Source: Tubiluchus corallicola (Eukaryota > Priapulida > Priapulimorpha > Priapulimorphida > Tubiluchidae). Taken from it: DNA of 64,000 nucleotides. Location: positions 124,001 through 188,000 of the forward strand of contig JAQGDQ010002389.1 of NCBI GenBank assembly GCA_030141605.1, written 5' to 3'. The notes beneath the pieces are model-generated. The model made no database searches, had not been told where the DNA came from, and was given only the letters and a program-made list of their open reading frames with translations. The translations under genes and the position numbers were made by a program. Each line of letters starts with the position of its first letter. Positions within the stretch are counted from its first letter, which is position 1. Shown here piece by piece: positions 46,816 through 56,157 of this stretch.

Positions 46816-47736
46816 ATGATGAAACAATTTACAGATATATCCATAGAAAAATGGTGGTATAAGTTCATACCACCGCAAAGCTACCCTTATGCGCAGCTTA
46901 TGCGCCTAGATCGCCCCATAGGAATATGGCTTCTCTTATTTCCCTGCTGGTGGTCTTTATTACTGGCAAATCCTGATATGACCAACCCTAAAACAGGCTA
47001 TTATGCCCTGCTCTTCATGATCGGATCCATCACTATGCGTGGCGCAGGATGTACCTTAAATGATATTCTTGATCGGCATCTTGATAAGAAAGTTGAAAGA
47101 ACAGCACGCCGCCCCCTCGCGTCCGGCGCTATTACAATAAAAAATGCCTTCCTATTTCTGTTGCTTCAGCTCATCTTAAGTTTTCTCATTTTAATTCAAT
47201 TTAATCTCTTTACCATTTTTCTAGCGGCTTCCTCTCTGATTCTTATCGCTTTATACCCTATGATGAAAAGAATAACATACTGGCCACAAGCTTTCTTAGG
47301 CATAACATTTAACTGGGGAGCGCTTATAGGATGGAGCAGTATTCATGGTGAGATAACCCTTATTCCCATCATGCTTTACATTGCTTGCTTTTTCTGGACT
47401 CTTGGATATGATACAATTTACGCTCTTCAAGATCAAAAAGATGACCTCGCTGTCGGCATTAAATCAACAGCCCTTTTATTTAAAGAGACCGCTCCTCAAT
47501 GGATCTTCACCTTTTATAGCGCATGCATTTTCTTCCTTATAATCACCTTTCTACTTGCAGGCCTTAACTCCCTTTACTGGTACGGAGTTCTTTTCATTGT
47601 CAGCTTGCATTTCTTTCTTCAAGTCCTCTTTCTTAATAAACGCGATCAACATAACTGCCTGCAATGTTTCCGCTCTAATCAGCATATCGGCTGGATCATA
47701 ACATTCGCTCTTATCATCAACCAATTCTCAACATAA
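46816..47736 (+). CDS. ubiA: 4-hydroxybenzoate polyprenyltransferase
   Basis: A 306-residue membrane prenyltransferase that attaches the polyprenyl chain to 4-hydroxybenzoate in ubiquinone synthesis. The first Asp-rich motif is NDILDRHLD (82-90) followed by [13 protein letters not shown]; the second is [18 protein letters not shown]. About nine helices. The start may be 46816 or the next ATG three nt later. ubiD follows after 11 nt, so the two form a ubiquinone operon. Confidence 0.96.
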   Translation: MMKQFTDISIEKWWYKFIPPQSYPYAQLMRLDRPIGIWLLLFPCWWSLLLANPDMTNPKTGYYALLFMIGSITMRGAGCTLNDILDRHLDKKVERTARRPLASGAITIKNAFLFLLLQLILSFLILIQFNLFTIFLAASSLILIALYPMMKRITYWPQAFLGITFNWGALIGWSSIHGEITLIPIMLYIACFFWTLGYDTIYALQDQKDDLAVGIKSTALLFKETAPQWIFTFYSACIFFLIITFLLAGLNSLYWYGVLFIVSLHFFLQVLFLNKRDQHNCLQCFRSNQHIGWIITFALIINQFST

Positions 47737-47747
47737 GTGAGAAAAGC

Positions 47748-49280
47748 ATGCCCTTTCTTAATCTTCACGATTTCATAACCACACTTGAAAAACACAAGAA
47801 ACTTATTCGCGTTGCAAAGCCCGTTTCCTGCCATTTAGAAATGACAGAAATTCAAACGCGTCTGCTCGCCCAAAAAGGTCCTGCTGTTCTTTTTGAAAAA
47901 CCTCTGCTCTTTAATGGCGACATATCACCTATTCCTGTTCTGATTAACCTTTTTGGAACCATTGAACGTGTTGCCATGGGAATGGAGCAGCCTATCGAAA
48001 ATATACGAGAATTCGGTAAACTCCTAGCAGCTCTTCGACAGCCAACTCCTCCTTCAGGGCTAAAAGATACATGGGAAAAATTTCCCATGCTAAAGCGTGC
48101 CATGGCAATGAAACCCCAAGAAGTTAAACAAAAACATGCGCCTTGCCAGCAAATTGTCCTAGTAGGAGAGCAAGTTGATTTGACAACACTCCCCATACAA
48201 GGATGCTGGCCAAATGAACCCGCTCCCCTTATCACATGGCCCATTGTGATTACAAAAGGACCAACCCACTCCTTGAAAAATTCGCTACCGGAAGACGACT
48301 TTAATCTCGGTATCTATAGAATGCAACTGTTGAACAAAAAACAAACAATCATGCGATGGCTGCAACATAGAGGAGGCGCTCAGCATTTTTCTCGGTGGCA
48401 AAAAATGTATCCTGAAAAACCCATGCCGACCGCAGTCGTTATCGGCGCTGATCCAGGAACTATCCTCTCCGCAGTAACACCAGTACCAGATACACTCTCG
48501 GAATATAAATTCGCCGGCTTGCTACGAGGAGAAAGAATATCCCTCGTGCCTTGCCAAACGATCCCCCTCTCTGTGCCTGCTCAAGCAGAAATTGTTCTTG
48601 AAGGGCATATTCTCCCCCATAAAACAGCACCAGAAGGTCCATACGGAGACCATACAGGATACTATAACAGTATCGAAAACTTCCCAGTCTTTGATGTCTC
48701 CGCAATCACAATGCGTAAAAATCCCGTTTATCTCTCAACCTTTACAGGAAGACCCCCAGATGAACCTTCTATCCTCTCCGAAGCGCTCAACGATCTCTTT
48801 GTTCCCATCCTACAACAACAATTTCCCGAAATAAAAGACTTCTGGCTCCCTCCAGAAGGATGCTCCTATAGAATCGCTGTTATCTCCCTTAAAAAAGCAT
48901 ACCCCGGGCACGCAAAACGTATTATGATGGGAGCATGGTCCTTCCTACGCCAGTTCCTTTATACAAAATACATCATCGTTATTGATAGTGACCTGAACGC
49001 ACGCTGTTGGAAAGATGTGATATGGGCACTCTCAACCTGCACAGATCCAGCACGTGATATAACTATTATCGAAAATACCCCCATCGATTACCTAGACTTC
49101 GCATCACCTGCCTCTGGCCTTGGAAGCAAAATTGGCATCGATGCGACAACAAAAATACCCCCTGAAACAAACCGACAATGGGGAGAAAAAATTAAAATGA
49201 ATGATGACGTTATCAAAACAATCTCTGAAAAATGGAAAGATCTTGGGCTCCCCGGAAACGGAAAGCCAATATGGAAATAA
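47748..49280 (+). CDS. ubiD: UbiD-family decarboxylase
   Basis: A 510-residue prenyl-FMN decarboxylase, likely 3-octaprenyl-4-hydroxybenzoate decarboxylase. It has [19 protein letters not shown] with the family Arg, [15 protein letters not shown] with the Glu, and CTDPARDI near the C-terminus. [17 protein letters not shown] closes the fold. The UbiX flavin prenyltransferase it needs is not in the window. It is in an operon with ubiA and ends 38 nt from the convergent OsmC gene. Confidence 0.96.
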   Translation: MPFLNLHDFITTLEKHKKLIRVAKPVSCHLEMTEIQTRLLAQKGPAVLFEKPLLFNGDISPIPVLINLFGTIERVAMGMEQPIENIREFGKLLAALRQPTPPSGLKDTWEKFPMLKRAMAMKPQEVKQKHAPCQQIVLVGEQVDLTTLPIQGCWPNEPAPLITWPIVITKGPTHSLKNSLPEDDFNLGIYRMQLLNKKQTIMRWLQHRGGAQHFSRWQKMYPEKPMPTAVVIGADPGTILSAVTPVPDTLSEYKFAGLLRGERISLVPCQTIPLSVPAQAEIVLEGHILPHKTAPEGPYGDHTGYYNSIENFPVFDVSAITMRKNPVYLSTFTGRPPDEPSILSEALNDLFVPILQQQFPEIKDFWLPPEGCSYRIAVISLKKAYPGHAKRIMMGAWSFLRQFLYTKYIIVIDSDLNARCWKDVIWALSTCTDPARDITIIENTPIDYLDFASPASGLGSKIGIDATTKIPPETNRQWGEKIKMNDDVIKTISEKWKDLGLPGNGKPIWK

Positions 49281-49317
49281 AAATACTCCCCTGTTCACTT
49301 ATTTCTCAGCATACCTC

Positions 49318-49824
49318 TCATTCTCCCGATGCTTTTTCTTTTGTGGACTCTACAGAAGCTTCCGATGGCCATAAAATTGTAGGGCGGCAGTTTATAGGAA
49401 AATTAACAGAATTCGCAATGAAACAAAAAGTGTTTGCTTTCTGATGTAAGGCCTCCGCCGAACTCTTATTATGCCCCTCTTCAATAATAATACGAGGCTT
49501 CAGCGTCACAGAACTCACCCGCCCCTCACGCGCTAAAGGCATCAGCTCGCCTGAAGAAGAATCTTCATAAGAAAGAACATTGATCTCAGCCTGAGAACAT
49601 AAATGCAAATACCACAATAAATGGCAAGATGATAACGCTCCTAAAAACATCGCGTCCGGGCTATAAAACTCTTCCCTATCCCGTACATACGAAGAGGATG
49701 AAACAGAAATCTCAGACTTGCCAGGCATACCGATAACATGATCCCGGGAATATGTCTTTTCTGATAAAGGGACATTCCCTTTATTTTCCCATTTAACATC
49801 TATATTAAAAGATAGATTTTTCAT
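49318..49824 (-). CDS. OsmC/Ohr-family peroxiredoxin
   Basis: A 168-residue protein that probably reduces organic hydroperoxides. The redox cysteines are Cys67 (ALSSCHLLWYLHLC) and Cys134 (NTFCFIANSVNFPI). The fold core, with YSPDAMFLGALSS and SSVTLKPRIIIEEGH, matches the YhfA/OsmC type more than Ohr. AAGGAG lies before the ATG. It follows the aldo/keto reductase by 26 nt, so the pair may respond together to oxidative or carbonyl stress. Confidence 0.93.
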   Translation of the reverse strand: MKNLSFNIDVKWENKGNVPLSEKTYSRDHVIGMPGKSEISVSSSSYVRDREEFYSPDAMFLGALSSCHLLWYLHLCSQAEINVLSYEDSSSGELMPLAREGRVSSVTLKPRIIIEEGHNKSSAEALHQKANTFCFIANSVNFPINCRPTILWPSEASVESTKEKASGE

Positions 49825-49850
49825 AATTTCCTCCTTAAATATTACGATTT

Positions 49851-50861
49851 TTACCGTTTAAGCAATCCATCAACGGCATATTTTTCAATTTCTTCAAGCT
49901 CATCAGAGTGAAACTCTATATTTCCAAGGGACGCTAAATTATCATTCAACTGCTTCATTGTCCGAACACCTAATAAAACAGAAGTTATACGCTGATCTCG
50001 TAAAAGCCAAGAAATCGCCATTTGTGGCAAAGTCTGCCCACGGCGATTGGCGATCTCATCCAGCGCGCGAATAGCATTCAAAACATCTCCACGAAGAGAA
50101 TCCTTTGATAAAGACGTCCTCTCTTGCCCAATACGAGAATTAGAAGGAATATTATCTAGATATTTTTTCGATAAAACACCTTGGGCTAAAGGCGAAAAAA
50201 CAATACACCCTATTCCCTTCTCCTCAAGAACATCCAAAAGACCTGTACGCTCAACCCAGCGATCTAATAAAGAGGCAGAAGGCTGGTGTATAAGACAAGG
50301 AGTTCCCAATGATTGTAAAATCTCTGCCGCTCGTATCGACATTTCCGTCGGATATTGAGAAATACCAACATAAAGAGCTTTCCCCTGGCGAACAATATGA
50401 TCCAAAGCCATCATTGTCTCTTCTAAAGGCGTATCAGGATCAAAACGATGAGAATAAAAAATATCAACATAATCAAGCTTCATACGCTTTAAAGATTGAT
50501 CCAAGCTTGCTAAAAAAGACTTGCGGGAATTCCATGCTCCATAAGGACCCGGCCACATCATATGCCCAGCCTTCGTAGAAATAACCAACTCATCCCGATA
50601 ACAGCGTAGCTCTTCAGATAAAATACGCCCCATAAAAATTTCCGCGCTTCCAGCAGGTAAACCATAATTATTCGCCAAATCAAAATGCGTTATTCCCTGA
50701 TCAAAAGCACGCAAAACCATCTCGCGACTTGCTGAATAAGGCGCTTCATCTCCAAAATTCTGCCATAAACCAAGAGAAAGAATCGGCAACATAAGACCGC
50801 TCTTACCACATCGACGGTAAATCATATTATCATAACGCTTTTCCTGTGCCTGCCAAAACAT
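49851..50861 (-). CDS. Aldo/keto reductase, YghZ (glyceraldehyde 3-phosphate reductase) type
   Basis: A 336-residue NADPH-dependent reductase. The start MFWQAQEKRYDNMIYRRCGKSGL matches the E. coli YghZ N-terminus, which sets the start at 50861 (GGGAG about 10 nt upstream). Catalytic tetrad positions lie in HFDLANNYG (Asp, Tyr), VISTKAG (Lys) and DIFYSHRFDP (His). SLGLWQNFGD and LLRDQRITSVLLGVRTMKQLNDNL complete the pattern. It likely detoxifies methylglyoxal or related aldehydes. It leads into the OsmC gene on the same strand. Confidence 0.94.
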   Translation of the reverse strand: MFWQAQEKRYDNMIYRRCGKSGLMLPILSLGLWQNFGDEAPYSASREMVLRAFDQGITHFDLANNYGLPAGSAEIFMGRILSEELRCYRDELVISTKAGHMMWPGPYGAWNSRKSFLASLDQSLKRMKLDYVDIFYSHRFDPDTPLEETMMALDHIVRQGKALYVGISQYPTEMSIRAAEILQSLGTPCLIHQPSASLLDRWVERTGLLDVLEEKGIGCIVFSPLAQGVLSKKYLDNIPSNSRIGQERTSLSKDSLRGDVLNAIRALDEIANRRGQTLPQMAISWLLRDQRITSVLLGVRTMKQLNDNLASLGNIEFHSDELEEIEKYAVDGLLKR

Positions 50862-51103
50862 CAGTTTTATTCTCCCTGCATCTTTTATCAATATTTTTTC
50901 TTCTTACATACTATTTTAATAAATCTTTAAAGATTCTATAGACTCAGATAGTATATATGATAAGAATATCACAACTGTCTATAGTATAGAAACAGGTTTT
51001 AAGTTTTTAATATATTCACTGTGTGAAAAATAGAGTATACTAGTCCCTCTTAAGGGTTTTAGAAAAAATAAAACAATTTGATGATTCTTACTTCCTTAAT
51101 ATA

Positions 51104-51430
51104 ATGGCCAGATCTAAAAAAAATACAAAAACATCAACACAAAAAGGGGCAAAACTCCTTGAAAAACATTGTCTTAGCCCCCCGCCTCTCTATAATGTTA
51201 TTATGCTTAATGACGATTATACTCCCATGGAATTCGTCGTTATTATTCTAAAAATCATCTTTGGAAAAGATGACCAAGAAGCTTATAATATCATGATGGA
51301 AATTCATACAAAAGAACAGGCCTCCTGCTGCACTTGTACAAAAGAGCTCGCTGAAAGTCGCGTAAAACAGACTATTAAACTAGCAAGACAGTCCGGATAC
51401 CCTTTGAAATGTATTATTAAAAAAGTATAA
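51104..51430 (+). CDS. clpS: ClpA adaptor ClpS
   Basis: A 108-residue N-end-rule adaptor that hands substrates to ClpAP. The binding pocket motif is MLNDDYTPMEFVVIIL with the Asp-Asp pair, and the pocket His lies in EIHTKEQ. The segment after it (ASCCTCTKELAESRVKQTI) is more diverged than usual. The N-terminal 30 residues are a basic, flexible arm (ARSKKNTKTSTQKGAKLLEK). clpA follows after 20 nt. Confidence 0.94.
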   Translation: MARSKKNTKTSTQKGAKLLEKHCLSPPPLYNVIMLNDDYTPMEFVVIILKIIFGKDDQEAYNIMMEIHTKEQASCCTCTKELAESRVKQTIKLARQSGYPLKCIIKKV

Positions 51431-51450
51431 AATGGATACTATCAAAAATC

Positions 51451-53685
51451 ATGATATCACACCATCTTCAAAATAGCCTACAACGAGCCTTTCAACTAGC
51501 GCAACACTACCAACACGATATTGTTACTCTTGAGCATCTCTTACTGTCTCTCTGTGATGATCCCGAATGTTTGGCCTTATTTGAAAGCTGCTCCATTAAT
51601 ATTTCTTCCCTAAAAAACACACTTGAAACTTTCATTTCAACAGAACTTTCCTCCATGTATCCTCAGAAGGAAACAATTCAAATCAATATAAGTGATAGCT
51701 TCCAACGCGTCCTTGAGCATACAAAACAACAGGCCGCTAATGCAGGAAGAACATCCGCAAAAAGCACCCACGCCCTCATCGCTATGTATGAAGAAGAAGA
51801 TAGCTTCGCCGTCTGGTTTCTAAAACAACATGGTCTAGATGTATTAGACGCACAAAGCTATGCAGCTCACCCTCTCTTCTCTGAATCATCGGAAAATCCA
51901 GTGCAATCCTCTTCTCTTTCAACAGATGACGATAACACAGAAAAAATCCTTCAAATGTGGTGCGATGATCTGACACAGAAAGCAAAAGATGATTCTCTCG
52001 AACCTTTTATTGCCCGAGAAGAGGAAATCCAAAGAGTCCTTCAGATTCTCTGCAGAAAAACACGCCATAATCCTTTGCTTATCGGGGAAGCCGGTGTTGG
52101 AAAAACAGCAATTGTCACTGGTTTGGCTCAGCATATTATCAATAAAAATGTTCCCTCCTTCCTATCCTCTACAACAATCCTTTCACTCGATCCGATAAGG
52201 CTTCTAGCCGGAACACGCTATCGTGGAGACTTTGAAGAACGATTTCATCAACTCCTAAAAGCCATACAACAGCATGGAAATATCTTACTCTTTATCGATG
52301 AAATCCATATGATCATCGGCGCCGGCGCTATAGAACAAAATGCCATGGATGTCTCCAATATGCTCAAACCCGCCCTGCAAAACGAAAAAATACGCTGTAT
52401 CGGAGCAACAACATGGAAAGAATTTCGACGCCATTTCGAAAAAGACCAAGCCTTACTTCGCCGATTCCAGAAAATCGATATCCACGAACCTTCCATACAA
52501 AAAACAATCCAGATTCTTAAAGGTGTAAAACATACATTTGAAGAGCATTACGCTATTCGCTACCACGAAAAAGCACTTGAAGCCGCTGCTAAACTCTCTA
52601 ATCGCTATATTCGAGAACGATTCCTTCCCGATAAAGCACTAGATGTTATCGATGAAGCAGGCGCCGCCTTTCTACTCTCTAACAAAAAAAAACAAAAAAT
52701 AAAAACAATCACACAAAAGGATATCGAAGAGACTGTCGCTAAAATCGCTAAAATCCCTCCTCAATCTCTTCAACAAAAAGAAACAACTCTACTGAAAACC
52801 CTTAAACGCAAACTCCTCTCCGAAATCTATGGCCAAAATAAAGCCATTAAAACTTTATATAATGCCGTTATTATCTCTCGATCTGGCTTGAAACAAGATG
52901 AAAAACCTGTCGGCTCATACCTCTTTACAGGGCCAAGCGGAGTCGGAAAAACAGAAACAGCTAAACAATTAGCGCAAGTACTTAATAGCAAACTGATTCG
53001 ATTCGATATGTCTGAATATATGGAAAAACACAGTGTCGCAAGGCTGATCGGAACACCTCCGGGATACGTAGGATTCGATCAGGGTGGTCTTTTGACCTCC
53101 GCCGTCGAACATCATCCTTATTCCGTCCTTCTTTTAGATGAAATCGAAAAAGCACACCCTGATATTTTTCATATCTTACTACAGGTTATGGATTACGGGA
53201 CCCTCACGGACAATAATGGAAAAAAAATTGACTTCAGACACACCATTCTCATTATGACAAGTAATGCAGGCATAACAGATGCCAGCAAATATCCCATGGG
53301 GTTTGAAAAAAACAGCCTGCAAAATTATGATAACACAATGATCGAGCAATTCTTTCCACCCGAGTTTAGAAACCGTCTGAGCGCAATTATTCCTTTTCAA
53401 CCTCTCAGTCCCTTAATTATCAAACAGATCGTTGAAAAGTTCATCTCTGAGCTTCAAAATACACTTTCTGAGCGTAACATCACATTGGCCATAACGCCCA
53501 AAGCAAAATTATGGCTCGCAAAATATGGATATAACGAGCATTTAGGAGCACGCCCTATGGAAAGATTAATTGATGAACATATTAAACAACCCCTCGCGCA
53601 GGAAATGATCTTTGGAAAACTCAAAAACGGCAGTACCGTAAAAATTATCACGACCCAAGGGCAATTAAAACTCTCTTACCAATAA
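51451..53685 (+). CDS. clpA: Clp protease ATP-binding subunit ClpA
   Basis: A 744-residue AAA+ unfoldase for ClpP. An N-domain with two repeats (HDIVTLEHLLLSLCDD, KSTHALIAMYEEEDSFAVWF) binds ClpS. The first AAA+ module has Walker A GEAGVGKT (212-219) and LLFIDEIHMIIGAG; the second has GPSGVGKT (494-501), MSEYMEKHSVARLIGTPPGY and LLLDEIEKAHPDIFHI. There is no coiled-coil insertion, so it is ClpA, not ClpB. The IGF/IGL loop that contacts ClpP should lie after SNAGITDAS, but here PMGFEK occupies that area. It is 20 nt from clpS. clpP is not in the window. Confidence 0.96.
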   Translation: MISHHLQNSLQRAFQLAQHYQHDIVTLEHLLLSLCDDPECLALFESCSINISSLKNTLETFISTELSSMYPQKETIQINISDSFQRVLEHTKQQAANAGRTSAKSTHALIAMYEEEDSFAVWFLKQHGLDVLDAQSYAAHPLFSESSENPVQSSSLSTDDDNTEKILQMWCDDLTQKAKDDSLEPFIAREEEIQRVLQILCRKTRHNPLLIGEAGVGKTAIVTGLAQHIINKNVPSFLSSTTILSLDPIRLLAGTRYRGDFEERFHQLLKAIQQHGNILLFIDEIHMIIGAGAIEQNAMDVSNMLKPALQNEKIRCIGATTWKEFRRHFEKDQALLRRFQKIDIHEPSIQKTIQILKGVKHTFEEHYAIRYHEKALEAAAKLSNRYIRERFLPDKALDVIDEAGAAFLLSNKKKQKIKTITQKDIEETVAKIAKIPPQSLQQKETTLLKTLKRKLLSEIYGQNKAIKTLYNAVIISRSGLKQDEKPVGSYLFTGPSGVGKTETAKQLAQVLNSKLIRFDMSEYMEKHSVARLIGTPPGYVGFDQGGLLTSAVEHHPYSVLLLDEIEKAHPDIFHILLQVMDYGTLTDNNGKKIDFRHTILIMTSNAGITDASKYPMGFEKNSLQNYDNTMIEQFFPPEFRNRLSAIIPFQPLSPLIIKQIVEKFISELQNTLSERNITLAITPKAKLWLAKYGYNEHLGARPMERLIDEHIKQPLAQEMIFGKLKNGSTVKIITTQGQLKLSYQ

Positions 53686-53703
53686 GAACAAATTTTGGCT
53701 TTT

Positions 53704-54375
53704 ATGGCAAAAAAATCGCACAAAACAGAACTTTACTTGCTAACCCCTCCCAATATTAACCTTGATATTTTTCCAGAAGAGCTGGATAATATTCTAAAGA
53801 CAAAATATGTTAAATGGCTGCAGGTTAGAATTAAAAATAACCATGATCGCTTTCTTTACGACGCGATAAAAGAGATCCTTCCCATCACAAGACGCTATAA
53901 CACACACCTGATACTCAATGATCGCCCCGACTTAGCCGTTAAACTTGAATGTGACGGAAGCCATATAGGCCAAAATGATATGCCCTTACAAAAGGCTCGT
54001 AAAATCTGCCCTGAAAATTTCCTCCTTGGTGTAACATGCCATAACTCCCTGCAATTAGCTCTAGAAGCTGAAAAAAATGGCGCAACATATATCGCCTTTG
54101 GCGCTTTTTTTCCATCCCAAACAAAAAATCCACCAGCACAAGCCGCTTTGGACTTGATTCACCAATGGCATACAGTGTCAAAATGCCCCTGTGTCGCTAT
54201 CGGAGGCATTACTCCTGAAAATTGCTCCCCCCTTGTCAGTGCAGCTGTCCACGCAATTGCCGTGTGTGGAAGTGTGTGGAATCATCCTTATGGCCCCTTT
54301 TATGCTATAGACGATTTCCAAAATAGACTCGCTATACAAAAGGAGAAAAGGAATTATAAAGCAGACCTTTACTAG
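53704..54375 (+). CDS. thiE: Thiamine phosphate synthase
   Basis: A 223-residue TIM-barrel enzyme joining HMP-PP and HET-P to make thiamine phosphate. Motifs: WLQVRIKN (KxR in the first strands), LILNDRPDLAVKLECDGSHIGQNDMP, LLGVTCHNSLQLALEAEKNGATYIAFGAFFPSQTK and CVAIGGITPENCSPLVSAAVHAIAVCGSVW. QTKNPP replaces the more usual T-K-x2-A loop. The ATG at 53704 is preferred to an in-frame TTG nine nt earlier. It follows clpA by 18 nt without an obvious functional link. Confidence 0.93.
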   Translation: MAKKSHKTELYLLTPPNINLDIFPEELDNILKTKYVKWLQVRIKNNHDRFLYDAIKEILPITRRYNTHLILNDRPDLAVKLECDGSHIGQNDMPLQKARKICPENFLLGVTCHNSLQLALEAEKNGATYIAFGAFFPSQTKNPPAQAALDLIHQWHTVSKCPCVAIGGITPENCSPLVSAAVHAIAVCGSVWNHPYGPFYAIDDFQNRLAIQKEKRNYKADLY

Positions 54376-54470
54376 CTTCTTTTTAAAGAATCTCTTTGCA
54401 GACCTACACGTAAACTGAAATAAAAAAATTCTTTATAAAAAATACACTTGATTATCTCAAAATTTTCCGC

Positions 54471-54498
54471 TTTACATTACATAGCACGGAAATATGAT
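54471..54498 (+). promoter_or_regulatory. Promoter of efp
   Basis: TTTACA (54471-54476), a 16-nt spacer and TATGAT (54493-54498), both five of six matches to the sigma-70 consensus. The inverted repeat ATGATA-GGAT-TATCAT (54494-54509) overlaps the -10 and could be an operator. The leader to efp is about 70 nt. Confidence 0.6.
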
Positions 54499-54571
54499 AG
54501 GATTATCATAAAAAATCTGTTAGAAATAAATCATCCACAAAAATACATACTATCAATTTTAAGGTGACAAT

Positions 54572-55141
54572 ATGAAAATCAACGGAAATGCAATACGCCC
54601 CGGTATGGTCATTCAACATCAAGGGCGCCTCTGGCGTGCTATTAAAATTCAACATACTCAGCCAGGAAAAGGCGGAGCATATCTTCAAGTGGAATTACGT
54701 GATATACAACGAGGAACAAAACTCAATGAACGATTCCGCGCTTCAGAAACTGTCGAGCGCGCTCGCCTAGAACAAAAAGAGTATCAATATCTCTATACCG
54801 ATGGTGTTATCTACACATTCATGGATAACGAAACCTATGAGCAAATCTCCATAGATTCCTCCCTTATCGACGAAGAATCAATTCCTTTCCTCCAAGAAAA
54901 TATGACCGTCTCCATCGAAAGTTTTGAAGGAGAAATTATCGGCATTCAACTGCCAGATAGCGTTATACTTGAAGTCGTTGAGGCAGAACCCGTTGTTAAA
55001 GGGCAAACAGCATCTTCATCCTTTAAGCCTGCTTTATTAGAAAATGGTGTTAAAATACAAGTGCCAACTTATGTGGAAGTCGGCATGCGTGTTGTAGTGA
55101 ACACAGCCGAACAAATATTTGTCGAACGCGCTAAAAATTAA
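54572..55141 (+). CDS. efp: Elongation factor P
   Basis: A 189-residue translation factor that relieves ribosome stalling at polyproline. The three beta-barrel domains are complete. The modified residue is Lys33 in QPGKGGAYLQVE, so a lysine-type modification (EpmA/EpmB-like or related) is expected rather than arginine rhamnosylation. The C-terminal domain has GVKIQVPTYVEVGMRVVVNTAEQIFVERA. AAGGTG precedes the ATG. A SuhB-family gene follows, which is the usual alphaproteobacterial order. Confidence 0.97.
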   Translation: MKINGNAIRPGMVIQHQGRLWRAIKIQHTQPGKGGAYLQVELRDIQRGTKLNERFRASETVERARLEQKEYQYLYTDGVIYTFMDNETYEQISIDSSLIDEESIPFLQENMTVSIESFEGEIIGIQLPDSVILEVVEAEPVVKGQTASSSFKPALLENGVKIQVPTYVEVGMRVVVNTAEQIFVERAKN

Positions 55142-55193
55142 AATTTACCCTCATCTATCTCTACCGTTATCTATCTATGGAGTTCTCTAAGGA

Positions 55194-55982
55194 ATGATTG
55201 CTATCTCACCACTTCTCAATACCATGACAAATATCGCCCGAAAAGCCGCCTCTCGACTAAGACGTGACTTTGGAGAAGTAGAACATCTGCAAAGCTCCAG
55301 AAAAGGACCTGCAAATTTTGCCCGTATCGCAAATCAAAAAACAGAAAAAATTCTTTATGAAGAACTCGCACAAACCTTTCCTAAATACGGATTCTATATG
55401 AAAGAAAGTGGAGAAATTCCCGGATCAGACACCTCTAATCGCTGGATTATCGATTCTATGGGAGGAGCAACAAATTTCCTACATAGCATTCCCATGTTTG
55501 CACTCTCATTCGCTTTAGAGCGTGACGGAAAGCCTTACGCCGGTATTACATACAATCCCGCTCAGGATGAAATTTTTATTGCCGAAAGAGGGAAAGGCGC
55601 CTTCCTAAATGAACGACGCATCCGAGTCTCGGCACGTCGTGATTTCGCTCTCGCAACTTTCTGCGGTGCAATGCAAGCTGGTAAATTACCTAAACATTAT
55701 ACAAAAAGCTTACACTATATCTCCGCTCTCTCTGCTGGCATACGTCTTTTAGGATGTACAAGCCTTGAAATGGCATGGACTGCCGCCGGAAGATTCGATG
55801 GTATGTGGGGATGCGAACTCAAGCCATGGGAAACATCCACAGGAACAATTCTTATTCAAGAAGCAGGGGGATATATCTCAGATTTAAATGGAGAAAATAA
55901 CTGTAATCACCCCTCCTCACTTGTCGCTGCCAATCCTTATCTTTATGAATCTCTACTGGAAAAGCTACAAAAAACAAAATAA
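55194..55982 (+). CDS. SuhB/inositol monophosphatase family protein with degenerate active site
   Basis: A 262-residue full-length member of the IMPase fold located just after efp, where alphaproteobacteria usually carry SuhB. The core is clear: KYGFYMKESGEI, WIIDSMGGATNFLHSIPMFALSFALER, YNPAQDEIFIAERGKGAFLN and GCTSLEMAWTAAGRFDGMWG. Key residues are changed. The usual Glu-Glu-Ser metal site reads Lys70-Glu-Ser. D-P-x-D-G-T reads D87-S-M-G90-G-A92, losing the second Asp and the Thr. W-D-x-A-A-G reads W-E213-T-S-T-G. The upstream D-F-V-S-x-A-D is N41-F-A-R-I-A-N47. Phosphatase activity is therefore unlikely; a binding or structural role is possible. Confidence 0.9.
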   Translation: MIAISPLLNTMTNIARKAASRLRRDFGEVEHLQSSRKGPANFARIANQKTEKILYEELAQTFPKYGFYMKESGEIPGSDTSNRWIIDSMGGATNFLHSIPMFALSFALERDGKPYAGITYNPAQDEIFIAERGKGAFLNERRIRVSARRDFALATFCGAMQAGKLPKHYTKSLHYISALSAGIRLLGCTSLEMAWTAAGRFDGMWGCELKPWETSTGTILIQEAGGYISDLNGENNCNHPSSLVAANPYLYESLLEKLQKTK

Positions 55983-56157
55983 AAATACTAAACCTGCCAA
56001 AGCAGTTTATAGAAAAGTGCCTCTCTCTATTTTTCTTAGAGTTTATCCCCTTTTTAATCTCCTTGAATAAAATATAAGATATAAAACTATCTTTTTCAAA
56101 AATGCCTTTTTACTATAAAATATACCAACGTAAATAAAATACCGGAGATATAAAAAT

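Noticed and set aside
54531-54539. TCATCCACA, a one-mismatch DnaA box upstream of efp
   Set aside because: A single isolated near-match in AT-rich DNA, without partners.
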